A stretch of DNA of 14,055 nt. Origin: Defluviitaleaceae bacterium. Lineage in GTDB: Bacteria > Bacillota > Clostridia > Lachnospirales > WRAA01. This document shows positions 1 to 6,683 of this stretch, piece by piece. Within the stretch, counting starts at the first letter, position 1. Each line of letters begins with the position of its first letter. The position numbers were made by a program, and so were the translations under genes. The stretch is from NCBI GenBank assembly GCA_009780445.1, contig WRAA01000023.1, forward strand, positions 1-14,055, written 5' to 3'. Under the pieces are notes generated by a model. The model saw only the letters and a program-made list of their open reading frames with translations, had not been told where the DNA came from and did no database searches.

Positions 1-1077
1 CGCGAACAAGGTTACACCTTCAAGCTTGCGATAATCGACGCGGAGATCCCCAAGGATATCGTGTTGCAGAAGCTGCGCGACGGAAAAATAACTCCCCTGC
101 ACCCCGCGCCGGACTTGGCAGAGGACACCGTGCGGGAATCGTCGCGCATCGTGGGGCAGATGGGCTGCGAACCGTTTGTGAAGGCTCTGGAGATGGGCGC
201 GCAGGTTATACTGTCCGGGCGGGCGTATGACCCTGTTGTGTTTGCCGCACTGGCGATACAGCGCGGTTACGACCCGGGTCTTGCCCTGCATCTGGGCAAG
301 ATACTGGAGTGCGCGGCTCTTGCCTGCACGCCGGGCTCTGGCAGCGACTGCCTCTTCGGCTATCTTGGCGCGGACTACTTCCGCCTGGAGCCTTTGTCCG
401 ACCGGCGAAGATGTACGACCCTCTCGGTGGCGGCGCACACTCTGTACGAAAAAACAGACCCATACAAGCTGCCGGGCCCCGGCGGTATGCTGGATCTTCG
501 CGAGACAACATTCGAGCAGACGAGCGACAATTCCGTGACGGTGCGCGGAACGAAGTTTGTGCCGACAGACGGCTACTTCGTGAAGCTGGAGGCCGCGCGT
601 TGCCTCGGCTACCGCACCGTAAGCTTCGCCGCCGCCAGTGACCCTCTCTTCATCGAGCAGATCGACAGCATTGTTGAAGAAGTGAAGAAACGCTGCGCCT
701 CCAACTTCGAGCGTCAGAACATCGGCAAGTATCATCTTGACTTCAAGCTTTACGGCAAGAACGGCGTTATGGCGATGTTCGACGGCTTGCCGCCGCTTAC
801 GGCAACACCCGGCGAACTCGGCATCGTGATAGAAGCCGTTGCGGCAACACAGGACGCGGCAAACACCGTCTGCTCCTTCGCACGCTCCGCCATGCTCCAC
901 TTCGGCTATCCCGGGCGTAAGTCCACCGCAGGCAACCTGGCGTTTCCGTTTTCGCCGTCCGACTTCAAGGTCGGCGAGGCCTTTGCGTTTAGCCTCTACC
1001 ACCTGATGGAAGTATCGGATCCGATGGAACACTTCCCCATCCGGCTCACCACTCTTGACAAGGGGGAACTGATATGA
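1..1077 (+). CDS. AtuA family protein (DUF1446), 5' end outside the window
   Basis: The reading frame is open from base 1, so the start lies upstream; 358 codons are present and roughly the first 100 residues of a typical family member (about 450) are missing. The protein resembles the AtuA/DUF1446 family, named for the Pseudomonas acyclic terpene (citronellol/geraniol) utilisation cluster. Its enzymatic role is not settled, and in Bacillota it need not concern terpenes. Family-like stretches include VRESSRIVGQMGCEPFVKAL, ILSGRAYDPVVFAALAI, and the Gly/Pro-rich LPGPGGMLDLRE segment. No signal peptide or membrane segment is visible, so it is probably cytosolic. The stop overlaps the start of the DUF4387 gene (ATGA, 1074-1077). 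That gene is the usual partner of AtuA proteins, which supports the family call. The family assignment is fairly secure; the substrate is unknown. Confidence 0.88.
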   Translation, partial: REQGYTFKLAIIDAEIPKDIVLQKLRDGKITPLHPAPDLAEDTVRESSRIVGQMGCEPFVKALEMGAQVILSGRAYDPVVFAALAIQRGYDPGLALHLGKILECAALACTPGSGSDCLFGYLGADYFRLEPLSDRRRCTTLSVAAHTLYEKTDPYKLPGPGGMLDLRETTFEQTSDNSVTVRGTKFVPTDGYFVKLEAARCLGYRTVSFAAASDPLFIEQIDSIVEEVKKRCASNFERQNIGKYHLDFKLYGKNGVMAMFDGLPPLTATPGELGIVIEAVAATQDAANTVCSFARSAMLHFGYPGRKSTAGNLAFPFSPSDFKVGEAFAFSLYHLMEVSDPMEHFPIRLTTLDKGELI

Positions 1078-1388
1078 CGCGCCTCTTCGACATCTCCGAC
1101 GTTATCCGCTCCAAGAACTCCGGCCCCTACGAACTCACCTTCGACATCATCTTCAAGGACTTTGACAGCTATCGGCAAGTGGTGGATTCAGGCTTCTTTA
1201 CTGCGGAAAACTTCGCAAATCTATACCGCATCAGCATTGACGATATCATCTGCATTGTAAACTTTGCGCCGGCAAAGGCCATCAAGATAACCGTCAAGCG
1301 GCCGATATGCTCCGGAGACCTTGGCGAAACTGATGTCTACGGCGCACAGCAGCACATACCCCTGCTGAATCTCTCGCTGGACATTTGA
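1074..1388 (+). CDS. DUF4387 family protein, AtuA partner
   Basis: This 104-residue protein matches my memory of DUF4387, a small family of unknown function almost always encoded next to, or fused to, AtuA/DUF1446 proteins. Recognisable parts are the N-terminal DISDVIRSKNSGPYELTFDIIF segment in its family position and the later IKITVKRP...GDLGETDVYGAQQH segment, which resembles the family's conserved C-terminal end. It has no signal peptide or membrane segment. The ATG overlaps the AtuA stop as ATGA, so translation is almost certainly coupled and the two products probably form one enzyme or complex; that last point is inference. The PilZ gene follows after 14 nt, which suggests one transcript for all three. 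Confidence 0.88.
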   Translation: MTRLFDISDVIRSKNSGPYELTFDIIFKDFDSYRQVVDSGFFTAENFANLYRISIDDIICIVNFAPAKAIKITVKRPICSGDLGETDVYGAQQHIPLLNLSLDI

Positions 1389-1402
1389 GGGAGTTGTAGA
1401 CC

Positions 1403-2071
1403 ATGAACCTGAAATTCGTTGACCCCGGATCCCCCATGCACCTTGTGCCGATTGTGGACGGCAAACCCAACGAAGACAGCCCAAAAATCGACGTCGCCTT
1501 TGTAGACTGCGAAGGAAACGCGCTCCACTTCCACATCGAAAGCAAGGAACTGTTCACTGACTTCGCCGACAATTGGCAGGGGAAGCTGTTCATGTTCACA
1601 TTCTACCGCGATGCCTATGAGTACACCTTCTGGGGAAAGCTGGAGCGGGCGGCAACGGTTGACGGACACGACTATGTATACGCCTCCGTGGCCTCCTTTA
1701 TCGAGCAGAAAAGCCGCCGCAGATCCCTGCGTGTGGAGCTTCTCATCAACATAACTCTGTACAAGATGGACCCCGACGCGCCCAACAGGCTCGGGCCTCT
1801 TGTGGGCGCGGGCGTGATGCTGGATATCAGCGAAGGCGGGCTGTGCTTCCTGTCCAACGAAAACTTCAAGCTGGACAAGGAGCAGGACTACATCGTGTCC
1901 TTCGCCATCAGCAGCCTGAACACGTTCTACATGCACGTGATGATCGTGCGTGTCAGCGACAGCACCCAGTCCTTCCAATACAGATACGAATACGCCTTCC
2001 GCTACGGCAACACAACCGACAAGAAAGAGATCCACGAGCTTGCCTACGCCATGCTGCAAAGCAAGATTTAG
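1403..2071 (+). CDS. PilZ domain protein (YcgR-like c-di-GMP receptor)
   Basis: This 222-residue protein has the two c-di-GMP-binding motifs of PilZ domains in order: the RxxxR motif within KSRRRSLRVE (R106 and R110) and the DxSxxG motif as DISEGG (141-146). A beta-rich PilZ barrel follows to the C-terminus. Residues 1-100 form a separate beta-rich domain like the YcgR N-terminal domain (PilZN), including FTFYRDAYEYTFWGKLE. In this architecture the protein usually binds c-di-GMP and changes flagellar or surface behaviour; the target here is unknown. The ATG is chosen because GAGGGAG lies about ten bases upstream. The gene is 14 nt after the DUF4387 gene, so probably co-transcribed. Its stop codon is the outer end of the 2069-2199 inverted repeat, so its last codon may have been set by that element. 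The HD-GYP gene at the far end of the window is a plausible opponent in c-di-GMP signalling. Confidence 0.9.
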   Translation: MNLKFVDPGSPMHLVPIVDGKPNEDSPKIDVAFVDCEGNALHFHIESKELFTDFADNWQGKLFMFTFYRDAYEYTFWGKLERAATVDGHDYVYASVASFIEQKSRRRSLRVELLINITLYKMDPDAPNRLGPLVGAGVMLDISEGGLCFLSNENFKLDKEQDYIVSFAISSLNTFYMHVMIVRVSDSTQSFQYRYEYAFRYGNTTDKKEIHELAYAMLQSKI

Positions 2072-2199
2072 GGCGTGTTTGAAAACCCCATTTCGGCGCA
2101 TTTTCGGCAAATTTTTCGCCGTGCGTCGTCAGCTCCTCCTAGCCCGGCAAAAAATTATGCTCGAAAATTCGCCGAAAGCGGGTTTTCAAACACGCCCTA
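2069..2199. repeat. Long inverted repeat between convergent genes (MITE-like or bidirectional terminator)
   Basis: The arms begin TAGGGCGTGTTTGAAAACCC on each strand; these first 20 bases match perfectly, and most of the next 30 also match with a few mismatches and a small indel. The left arm is about 2069-2121 and the right arm about 2145-2199. The centre (2122-2144) reads TGCGTCGTCA, GCTCCTC and CTAGCC. The outermost TAG on the plus strand is the PilZ stop (2069-2071), and the outermost CTA is the recD2 stop read on the minus strand (2197-2199), so the element supplies both stops. A TA dinucleotide sits at each tip (2069-2070 and 2198-2199), as would a TA target duplication. As RNA it would fold on either strand into a stem of about 50 bp, but no U-run follows, so it is not a canonical intrinsic terminator. 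The centre recurs in the 9329-9498 element. Confidence 0.85.
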
Positions 2200-4440
2200 G
2201 CGCATCTGCATCTTTGTCAGCCGTATGTCGAGGGAGGTGTAGCGCGCGGCCTCCTGCGTATTGTCCACCATCCTGTTTAACGTTTCGCGCAGACCCACCA
2301 CAACCACCAATTCCTTCGCACGCGTCAGAGCTGTGTACAGCAGGTTGCGCGTGAGAAGCACCGGCGCGCCTGAATGAATGGGCAGGATCACTGCGCGGTA
2401 CTCGCTTCCCTGAGCCTTGTGTACGGTTGTTGCGTATGCGAGGCTTAGTTCGTCTGTCTGCGCGAAGGCATATTCCACCGCGCGTTCGCCGTCAAAGACC
2501 ACGGTGATGCTCTCGCCGGTGATGTTGATGCTCTCCACGATGCCCATGTCGCCGTTGAAGATGCCCGTACCTTCCTCATCCGCGTGTGTGCTGTGCCAGG
2601 GCATGTTGTAGTTGTTCTTGGTCTGCATAACCTTGTCGCCTACGCGGAAGGTGTTGGACGACAGCTCCTGCTGATCCTTGCCGGGTGCGGGCGGGTTCAG
2701 TATGGCCTGTAGCTGCTTGTTCAGTTCGTTTGCGCCCAGCGGCCCCTTGCGCATGGGCGTAAGCACCTGGATGTCCTGGGCGTCACGCGTGGCAAGGTAC
2801 TTGGGCAGACGCTGTGCCATCAGCTCGCCTATTGTGGCGCAGACCCCGCCTATCGCGGCGCGTTCCATGAAGAAGAAGTCCTTGCCGCTCTCGTTAAGCA
2901 CGGGATACACGCCGCTGTTGATCCTGTGCGCGTTCATAACAATCGCGGACTCCTGCGCCTGGCGGAATATCTCCCGCAGGCGCACCACCTTGATGCATCC
3001 GCTGCGTATAACGTCCTTCAGCACATTGCCCGGGCCTATCGGCGGCAGCTGATCCACGTCGCCCACCAGCACAAGCTTGGTGCCGTGCGCCACGGCGTTC
3101 ACAAGCCACGACATCAGCAACACGTCTATCATGGAAGCTTCGTCAACGATCAGCACGTCGCACTCCAGCGGTTTGTCCTGCGTGCGGCCGAAGTGCTGTG
3201 TTCCCGCGCCGGTGTTGAAGGTGATCTCCAGCAGGCGGTGGATGGTCTTGGCCTCCATGCCCGTGGCCTCTGTCATACGCTTGGCGGCGCGACCCGTTGG
3301 CGCGGCAAGCTCCACCTGCAGCCCCAGCTTCGCCAGCATTGCGATCACGGTGCGGATGGTTGTTGTCTTGCCGGTTCCCGGCCCCCCTGTGATGACACAC
3401 ACGCCGTTCTCCAACACTTCGCGCACAGCCAGTTTCTGCGCGTCGGCCAGCCTCACTCCGCTTTCCACTTCGAACAGAGCCATCTCACGCTCTACGTTGC
3501 CCAACTCCCGCACGTCGGAATGTACCAGATCCATCAGCTTCTTGGCCACCATGGCTTCGGCGGAATAGTACTTGTTCAGGTACACCACGCTTACGCCGTG
3601 TGCCACGTCCTGCCGTATCATCATCGCGATCTGCATCGCCGACAAGCGTTCCTCCGTCAGCACCACGGGAAGCCCCAGCAGATTGCAGCTTCCCGCCACA
3701 AGCTCGTCAAGGGGAAGGTATACGTGGCCGTGTACCGCGGCCTGGCTCAGCACATAACGTATGCCGGATTCGATCCGCGCGGGGCTGTCGCTCTCGAAGC
3801 CCAGCTTGTATGCGATGGAATCGGCGAGCTTGAAGCCTATGCCGTATACCTCGTCCGCCAGCTTGTATGGGTTGCGCCTGATGCTCTCGATGGTGTCCTC
3901 CTTGTAGCGTTCGTACAGCTTCTTGGCCGCGCCGTAGGTTATGCCCATGTCCAGCAGCTGCATGTAGACGTGCAGAGACTTGTTCTGCTTGTTAAACTGC
4001 TCGGAGATGTCCGCGGCCTGCTTCTTCGATATGCCCTTTATCTTGGCCAGCTTGTCCGGGTGATTCTCCAGCACGTCCAGAGTGTCCTCGCCAAACGCGG
4101 ATACGATCAGCTTTGCGCGTTTCGCGCCCACACCCTTGATGTTGCCCGCGCCCAGGTACCGCTCCAGCCCGCCCGCCGTCGTCGGCACAGATTTCTCACA
4201 GCTTGCCACGTTCATCTGGCGGCCGTGGGTGTGGTGGTTCACAAACTTTCCGCGCACCACCACCTCTTCGCCCACAGAAATAAAGGGTACGTTGCCTACG
4301 CACACGACCCTGTCCTCTTCGTCACCATTGCCGGAGCTTACGGAAAACACCGTGTAGCCGTTGTCCGCGTTCTGAAAGATTATGCTGCGCACACTGCCTT
4401 CCGCTACAGACAGCTCTTCCTCTTCATCGTTATACGCCAT
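2197..4440 (-). CDS. recD2: ATP-dependent RecD2 helicase
   Basis: This 747-residue protein is RecD2, the 5'-3' superfamily 1B DNA helicase found in bacteria lacking RecBC, where it helps DNA repair and stalled forks. In order: an N-terminal OB-like region (about 10-85), helix-hairpin-helix segments (about 90-145, including IKGVGAKRAKLI and IKGISKKQA), Walker A GGPGTGKTTT (351-360), Walker B DEAS (432-435), motif III GDVDQLPPIGPG (459-470), a UvrD-type C-terminal domain with VHKAQGSEY (673-681), and motif VI TALTRAKE (703-710). Length and domain order are normal, with no missing motif. The ATG at 4440 lies inside the 3' end of the upstream DUF6762-like gene (11-nt overlap), so translation is probably coupled. 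It is the last gene of the minus-strand operon, and its stop codon lies in the arm of the 2069-2199 inverted repeat. Confidence 0.97.
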   Translation of the reverse strand: MAYNDEEEELSVAEGSVRSIIFQNADNGYTVFSVSSGNGDEEDRVVCVGNVPFISVGEEVVVRGKFVNHHTHGRQMNVASCEKSVPTTAGGLERYLGAGNIKGVGAKRAKLIVSAFGEDTLDVLENHPDKLAKIKGISKKQAADISEQFNKQNKSLHVYMQLLDMGITYGAAKKLYERYKEDTIESIRRNPYKLADEVYGIGFKLADSIAYKLGFESDSPARIESGIRYVLSQAAVHGHVYLPLDELVAGSCNLLGLPVVLTEERLSAMQIAMMIRQDVAHGVSVVYLNKYYSAEAMVAKKLMDLVHSDVRELGNVEREMALFEVESGVRLADAQKLAVREVLENGVCVITGGPGTGKTTTIRTVIAMLAKLGLQVELAAPTGRAAKRMTEATGMEAKTIHRLLEITFNTGAGTQHFGRTQDKPLECDVLIVDEASMIDVLLMSWLVNAVAHGTKLVLVGDVDQLPPIGPGNVLKDVIRSGCIKVVRLREIFRQAQESAIVMNAHRINSGVYPVLNESGKDFFFMERAAIGGVCATIGELMAQRLPKYLATRDAQDIQVLTPMRKGPLGANELNKQLQAILNPPAPGKDQQELSSNTFRVGDKVMQTKNNYNMPWHSTHADEEGTGIFNGDMGIVESINITGESITVVFDGERAVEYAFAQTDELSLAYATTVHKAQGSEYRAVILPIHSGAPVLLTRNLLYTALTRAKELVVVVGLRETLNRMVDNTQEAARYTSLDIRLTKMQMR

Positions 4441-4873
4441 CCGCGTAGTCGCCTTCCTTGTCCGCTATAACACGCAGGGTGTCGTCCAGCTCGGCGCGGT
4501 GTATCTCCAGCATTGCGCGGACCTTGCGGGCCAGCTCCGCCCCGCCGCGCTCCGCGTCAGCCCAAGCGAACACGATCTCCCACGTAGGGTTCACCACGTC
4601 CTCCACCTCCAACACCGAAGCCGCGTCCCGCGCGAACACTTCCGTGTCGTAATAGTCGTAAATGGCGTTGTACTGCCAGTTCGCCACGTCCTCCGGCGTA
4701 GACACCTTCATGTGAATGTTCACCCCGCCTTCGCCCTGCGCGGCAAACACGTTCACCAGCAGGGCCTCCGTCTCGCCGATCTCCGCCAGAGGCATTGCGG
4801 CGTACTCCGTCTCCAGGAACCCCGTCGCGCTGTTGCGCAGCATTATAACCAGCTGTGCTTCCTCGTGCATCAT
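4430..4873 (-). CDS. Uncharacterised small acidic protein, DUF6762-like
   Basis: This 147-residue acidic, soluble protein has no signal peptide or membrane segment. The pattern W-Q-Y-N-A-I-Y-D-Y-Y-D-T-E-V-F followed by NPTWEIVF resembles an uncharacterised clostridial family that I recall as DUF6762; I cannot confirm the number without a search. No catalytic motif stands out and I assign no function. Two adjacent ATGs open the frame (4873 and 4870), with GGAGGGG just upstream on the minus strand. It lies 35 nt after the 3-TM gene and overlaps the recD2 start by 11 nt, so it is embedded in the operon and coupled to RecD2 synthesis. Confidence 0.8.
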   Translation of the reverse strand: MMHEEAQLVIMLRNSATGFLETEYAAMPLAEIGETEALLVNVFAAQGEGGVNIHMKVSTPEDVANWQYNAIYDYYDTEVFARDAASVLEVEDVVNPTWEIVFAWADAERGGAELARKVRAMLEIHRAELDDTLRVIADKEGDYADGV

Positions 4874-4908
4874 CCGCCCCTCCTTCGATCAAGTATTCTT
4901 CCTGTTGA

Positions 4909-5259
4909 TCATATTCTGAACCACGGCATAACGACATCCACCCCTGTCGAAAACAGAATGCCGCCGATAATGGCGATCAGCACGACCCAGAGCTTTGGCA
5001 GGCCGAACTTCATGAACCTTTCGAACATTGGGCTGTTCCTGTCCACATTGTGCCACCTTGGCGACCACGGGTGCCGCCAGGCGAACCAGCACAGGATCAG
5101 CAGCGCGGGAACGGAAAGAACGGCCGCTACATAGGTAAAGCCCTGCATCCCGCCAAGCACATGCCCCGCCACAAGGGATCTGAACAACGCCACCACCATC
5201 GCGGCCATTATGATAAGCGTACACGCCAGCCACACCAACGACTTGCCCCTGCTGTCCAT
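4909..5259 (-). CDS. Small membrane protein with three predicted TM helices
   Basis: I do not recognise this 116-residue protein. It has three hydrophobic stretches at about 8-29, 40-60 and 90-110. A basic and aromatic stretch lies between the second and third (RHPWSPRWHNVDRNSPMFERFMKFG). No enzymatic motif is visible, so it is annotated only as an integral membrane protein. The ATG is supported by GGAGGG six bases upstream, inside the end of the preceding gene, whose TAA is separated from this ATG by one base. That spacing makes joint translation with the Ig-like/TPR membrane protein very likely, and the two may work together (inference). Confidence 0.72.
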   Translation of the reverse strand: MDSRGKSLVWLACTLIIMAAMVVALFRSLVAGHVLGGMQGFTYVAAVLSVPALLILCWFAWRHPWSPRWHNVDRNSPMFERFMKFGLPKLWVVLIAIIGGILFSTGVDVVMPWFRI

Positions 5260-5260
5260 G

Positions 5261-6094
5261 TTATCCCTCCGATAGATAGAATCCCACCTTGTTCAGCGCG
5301 TACTCCGCCATTTCGTTGTACTCATCCCTTGCGAGGGCGGATGTGAAGAGCTTCTTGGCGGCTTCGTACTTGCCGGCGTTGAAGGCGAAGGCACCCGCGT
5401 TGTACATAAGGGCGGAGGCCGTCTTGGGGCGCGTGAGGCTGAATATGAAGTAGCCGAAGGCAGCCGCCGCCACGGCTGCGCCGCCGAAGAACAGAACCTG
5501 CCCGCCCGCGAAGAAGCCGCCCAACAGCGCGGCCACGCCGGCTATCGGCGGCACGATCAGCTTGGGGTCTACCTCCGCAATACGCACGCGTGAAAGAGCG
5601 ATCTCTTCCTCGATGCTGATTCCCTTCTTCTTGTGGAACTCATACAGCTTGGCCTTGCTCTCGCGCATGTTCTCGTAGTTTTGCGGGCGTTGGCGCGGCG
5701 GGGCTACCTCCACGTTTGACTTCAGCACGCGGTATTCCGATATCTTGTTGTCCTTTAGCTTGAACACGATGTTGATCTTGCTCTTTAGGTACTGCCCGCG
5801 GGCGGAGCGCACCTTCTTGGACACGCTAAGGATGTAGTACACGCCCTGCTCGTAGGTGTCCAGCGGGGAAATGATTATCATGAACTTTACGGGGTCGTAA
5901 GATATGTCTGTGCGCATGATGTAGCCGTCGGTGTCTGTTACGGTCATGGTCTTGTGCGAAACCGTTGTCTCGTCCAGCGCGATGTTAAAGCGCATATACC
6001 AGTTTATCGCGCTGTCGCCGTCTGTGATGTTTACGGTGATCTTGTCCTTCAGCGCGGGGTTTGATGTGCCGATGCTTATCTTCCGATTGTCCAT
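5261..6094 (-). CDS. Membrane protein with Ig-like domain, TM hairpin and C-terminal TPR-like region
   Basis: This 277-residue protein of unknown function has three parts. Residues 17-112 look like an SbsA-type Ig-like beta domain: FNIALDETTVSHKTMTVTD, then a PLDTYEQGVYYILSVSKKV segment. After a charged linker (130-175), two adjacent hydrophobic helices (about 181-198 and 200-220) are rich in Gly and Ala. Residues 226-270 resemble one or two TPR units (YNAGAFAFNAGKYEAAKKLF, then SALARDEYNEMAEYAL). There is no N-terminal signal peptide, and a two-helix hairpin would put both ends on the same side, probably the cytoplasm. That is unusual for a domain class mostly seen outside the cell. The start is supported by AAGGAAG just upstream. 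It lies 9 nt after the rhomboid gene and 1 nt before the 3-TM gene. Confidence 0.75.
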   Translation of the reverse strand: MDNRKISIGTSNPALKDKITVNITDGDSAINWYMRFNIALDETTVSHKTMTVTDTDGYIMRTDISYDPVKFMIIISPLDTYEQGVYYILSVSKKVRSARGQYLKSKINIVFKLKDNKISEYRVLKSNVEVAPPRQRPQNYENMRESKAKLYEFHKKKGISIEEEIALSRVRIAEVDPKLIVPPIAGVAALLGGFFAGGQVLFFGGAAVAAAAFGYFIFSLTRPKTASALMYNAGAFAFNAGKYEAAKKLFTSALARDEYNEMAEYALNKVGFYLSEG

Positions 6095-6103
6095 AATCTT
6101 CCT

Positions 6104-6667
6104 TTACCTCTTGGGCTGTGTGTGTGCGATGTACAGACCCATGACCGCGCCGCACATCCCGCCCAGTATGTGGGTCAGGTGCGATATATTTGTCTGCGTC
6201 ACCGCAAAGGCGGAGTGAACCTCCCGCCCTATGTACAGCACCACCACCAGCACGAAGGTGATCGGAATACTTCCCTGCCGAAGGTTCACCAGAGACGAAA
6301 TGATTATAAACGCGAACACAACGCCGCTCGCGCCCATAAGCGCGCTCTCGAACAACAGCACATTGATGAAGCCCGTGACGACCGCCGTTATCACTATCAT
6401 CACGCCGATGGTGCGCGAGCCGTACTTCTCCTCCAACATCGGCCCCATTAACAGCAGCAGCATAAAGTTGCCCGCGAAATGCTCGAAGTTAATGTGCGCG
6501 AACACATGCGTAAACAGCCGCAGCACAAACAGCGGATCCACCGGGCTGCGGTACACCGCAAGCAGTGGCACGCCAAGACCCGGCTGTGCCGTAACAAGAA
6601 GTGTCGCCGCAAACGCCAGCACCGTATACGTAAGAATCACCGGTGCGTTATAATGCAGTTTTCCCAT
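6104..6667 (-). CDS. Rhomboid family intramembrane serine protease
   Basis: This 187-residue multi-pass membrane protein carries the rhomboid catalytic signature: Ser in GASG (S114) and His in THILGG (H166), which form the Ser-His dyad. The supporting HxxxN motif is present as HFAGN (H63 and N67), in the position of the GlpG oxyanion residues. Six hydrophobic segments fit the minimal bacterial six-TM core, with no extra cytosolic domain. Rhomboids cleave other membrane proteins within or near the bilayer; the substrate here is unknown. It lies 16 nt after the pyrophosphatase gene and 9 nt before the Ig-like/TPR membrane protein gene. The membrane proteins encoded just downstream are natural candidates for substrates or partners, but that is speculation. 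A GGGGGA site lies about ten bases before the ATG. Confidence 0.93.
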   Translation of the reverse strand: MGKLHYNAPVILTYTVLAFAATLLVTAQPGLGVPLLAVYRSPVDPLFVLRLFTHVFAHINFEHFAGNFMLLLLMGPMLEEKYGSRTIGVMIVITAVVTGFINVLLFESALMGASGVVFAFIIISSLVNLRQGSIPITFVLVVVLYIGREVHSAFAVTQTNISHLTHILGGMCGAVMGLYIAHTQPKR

Positions 6668-6683
6668 AGTACGCTTATCCCCC

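Noticed and set aside
1337..2110. 257-codon open frame antisense to the PilZ gene
   Set aside because: The PilZ protein on the other strand has clear motifs and a ribosome binding site; the antisense product has no recognisable domain and crosses the inverted repeat.
2069..2199. Canonical rho-independent terminator
   Set aside because: A long stem is present, but the T- and A-runs are inside the arms near the centre rather than after the stem, so the usual terminator pattern is not met; some termination could still occur.
2926..4470. 514-codon open frame on the plus strand opposite recD2
   Set aside because: It lies wholly antisense to a clear RecD2 gene, is dominated by His, Val, Leu and Arg as expected from the reverse of a GC-rich gene, and has no domain or ribosome binding site.
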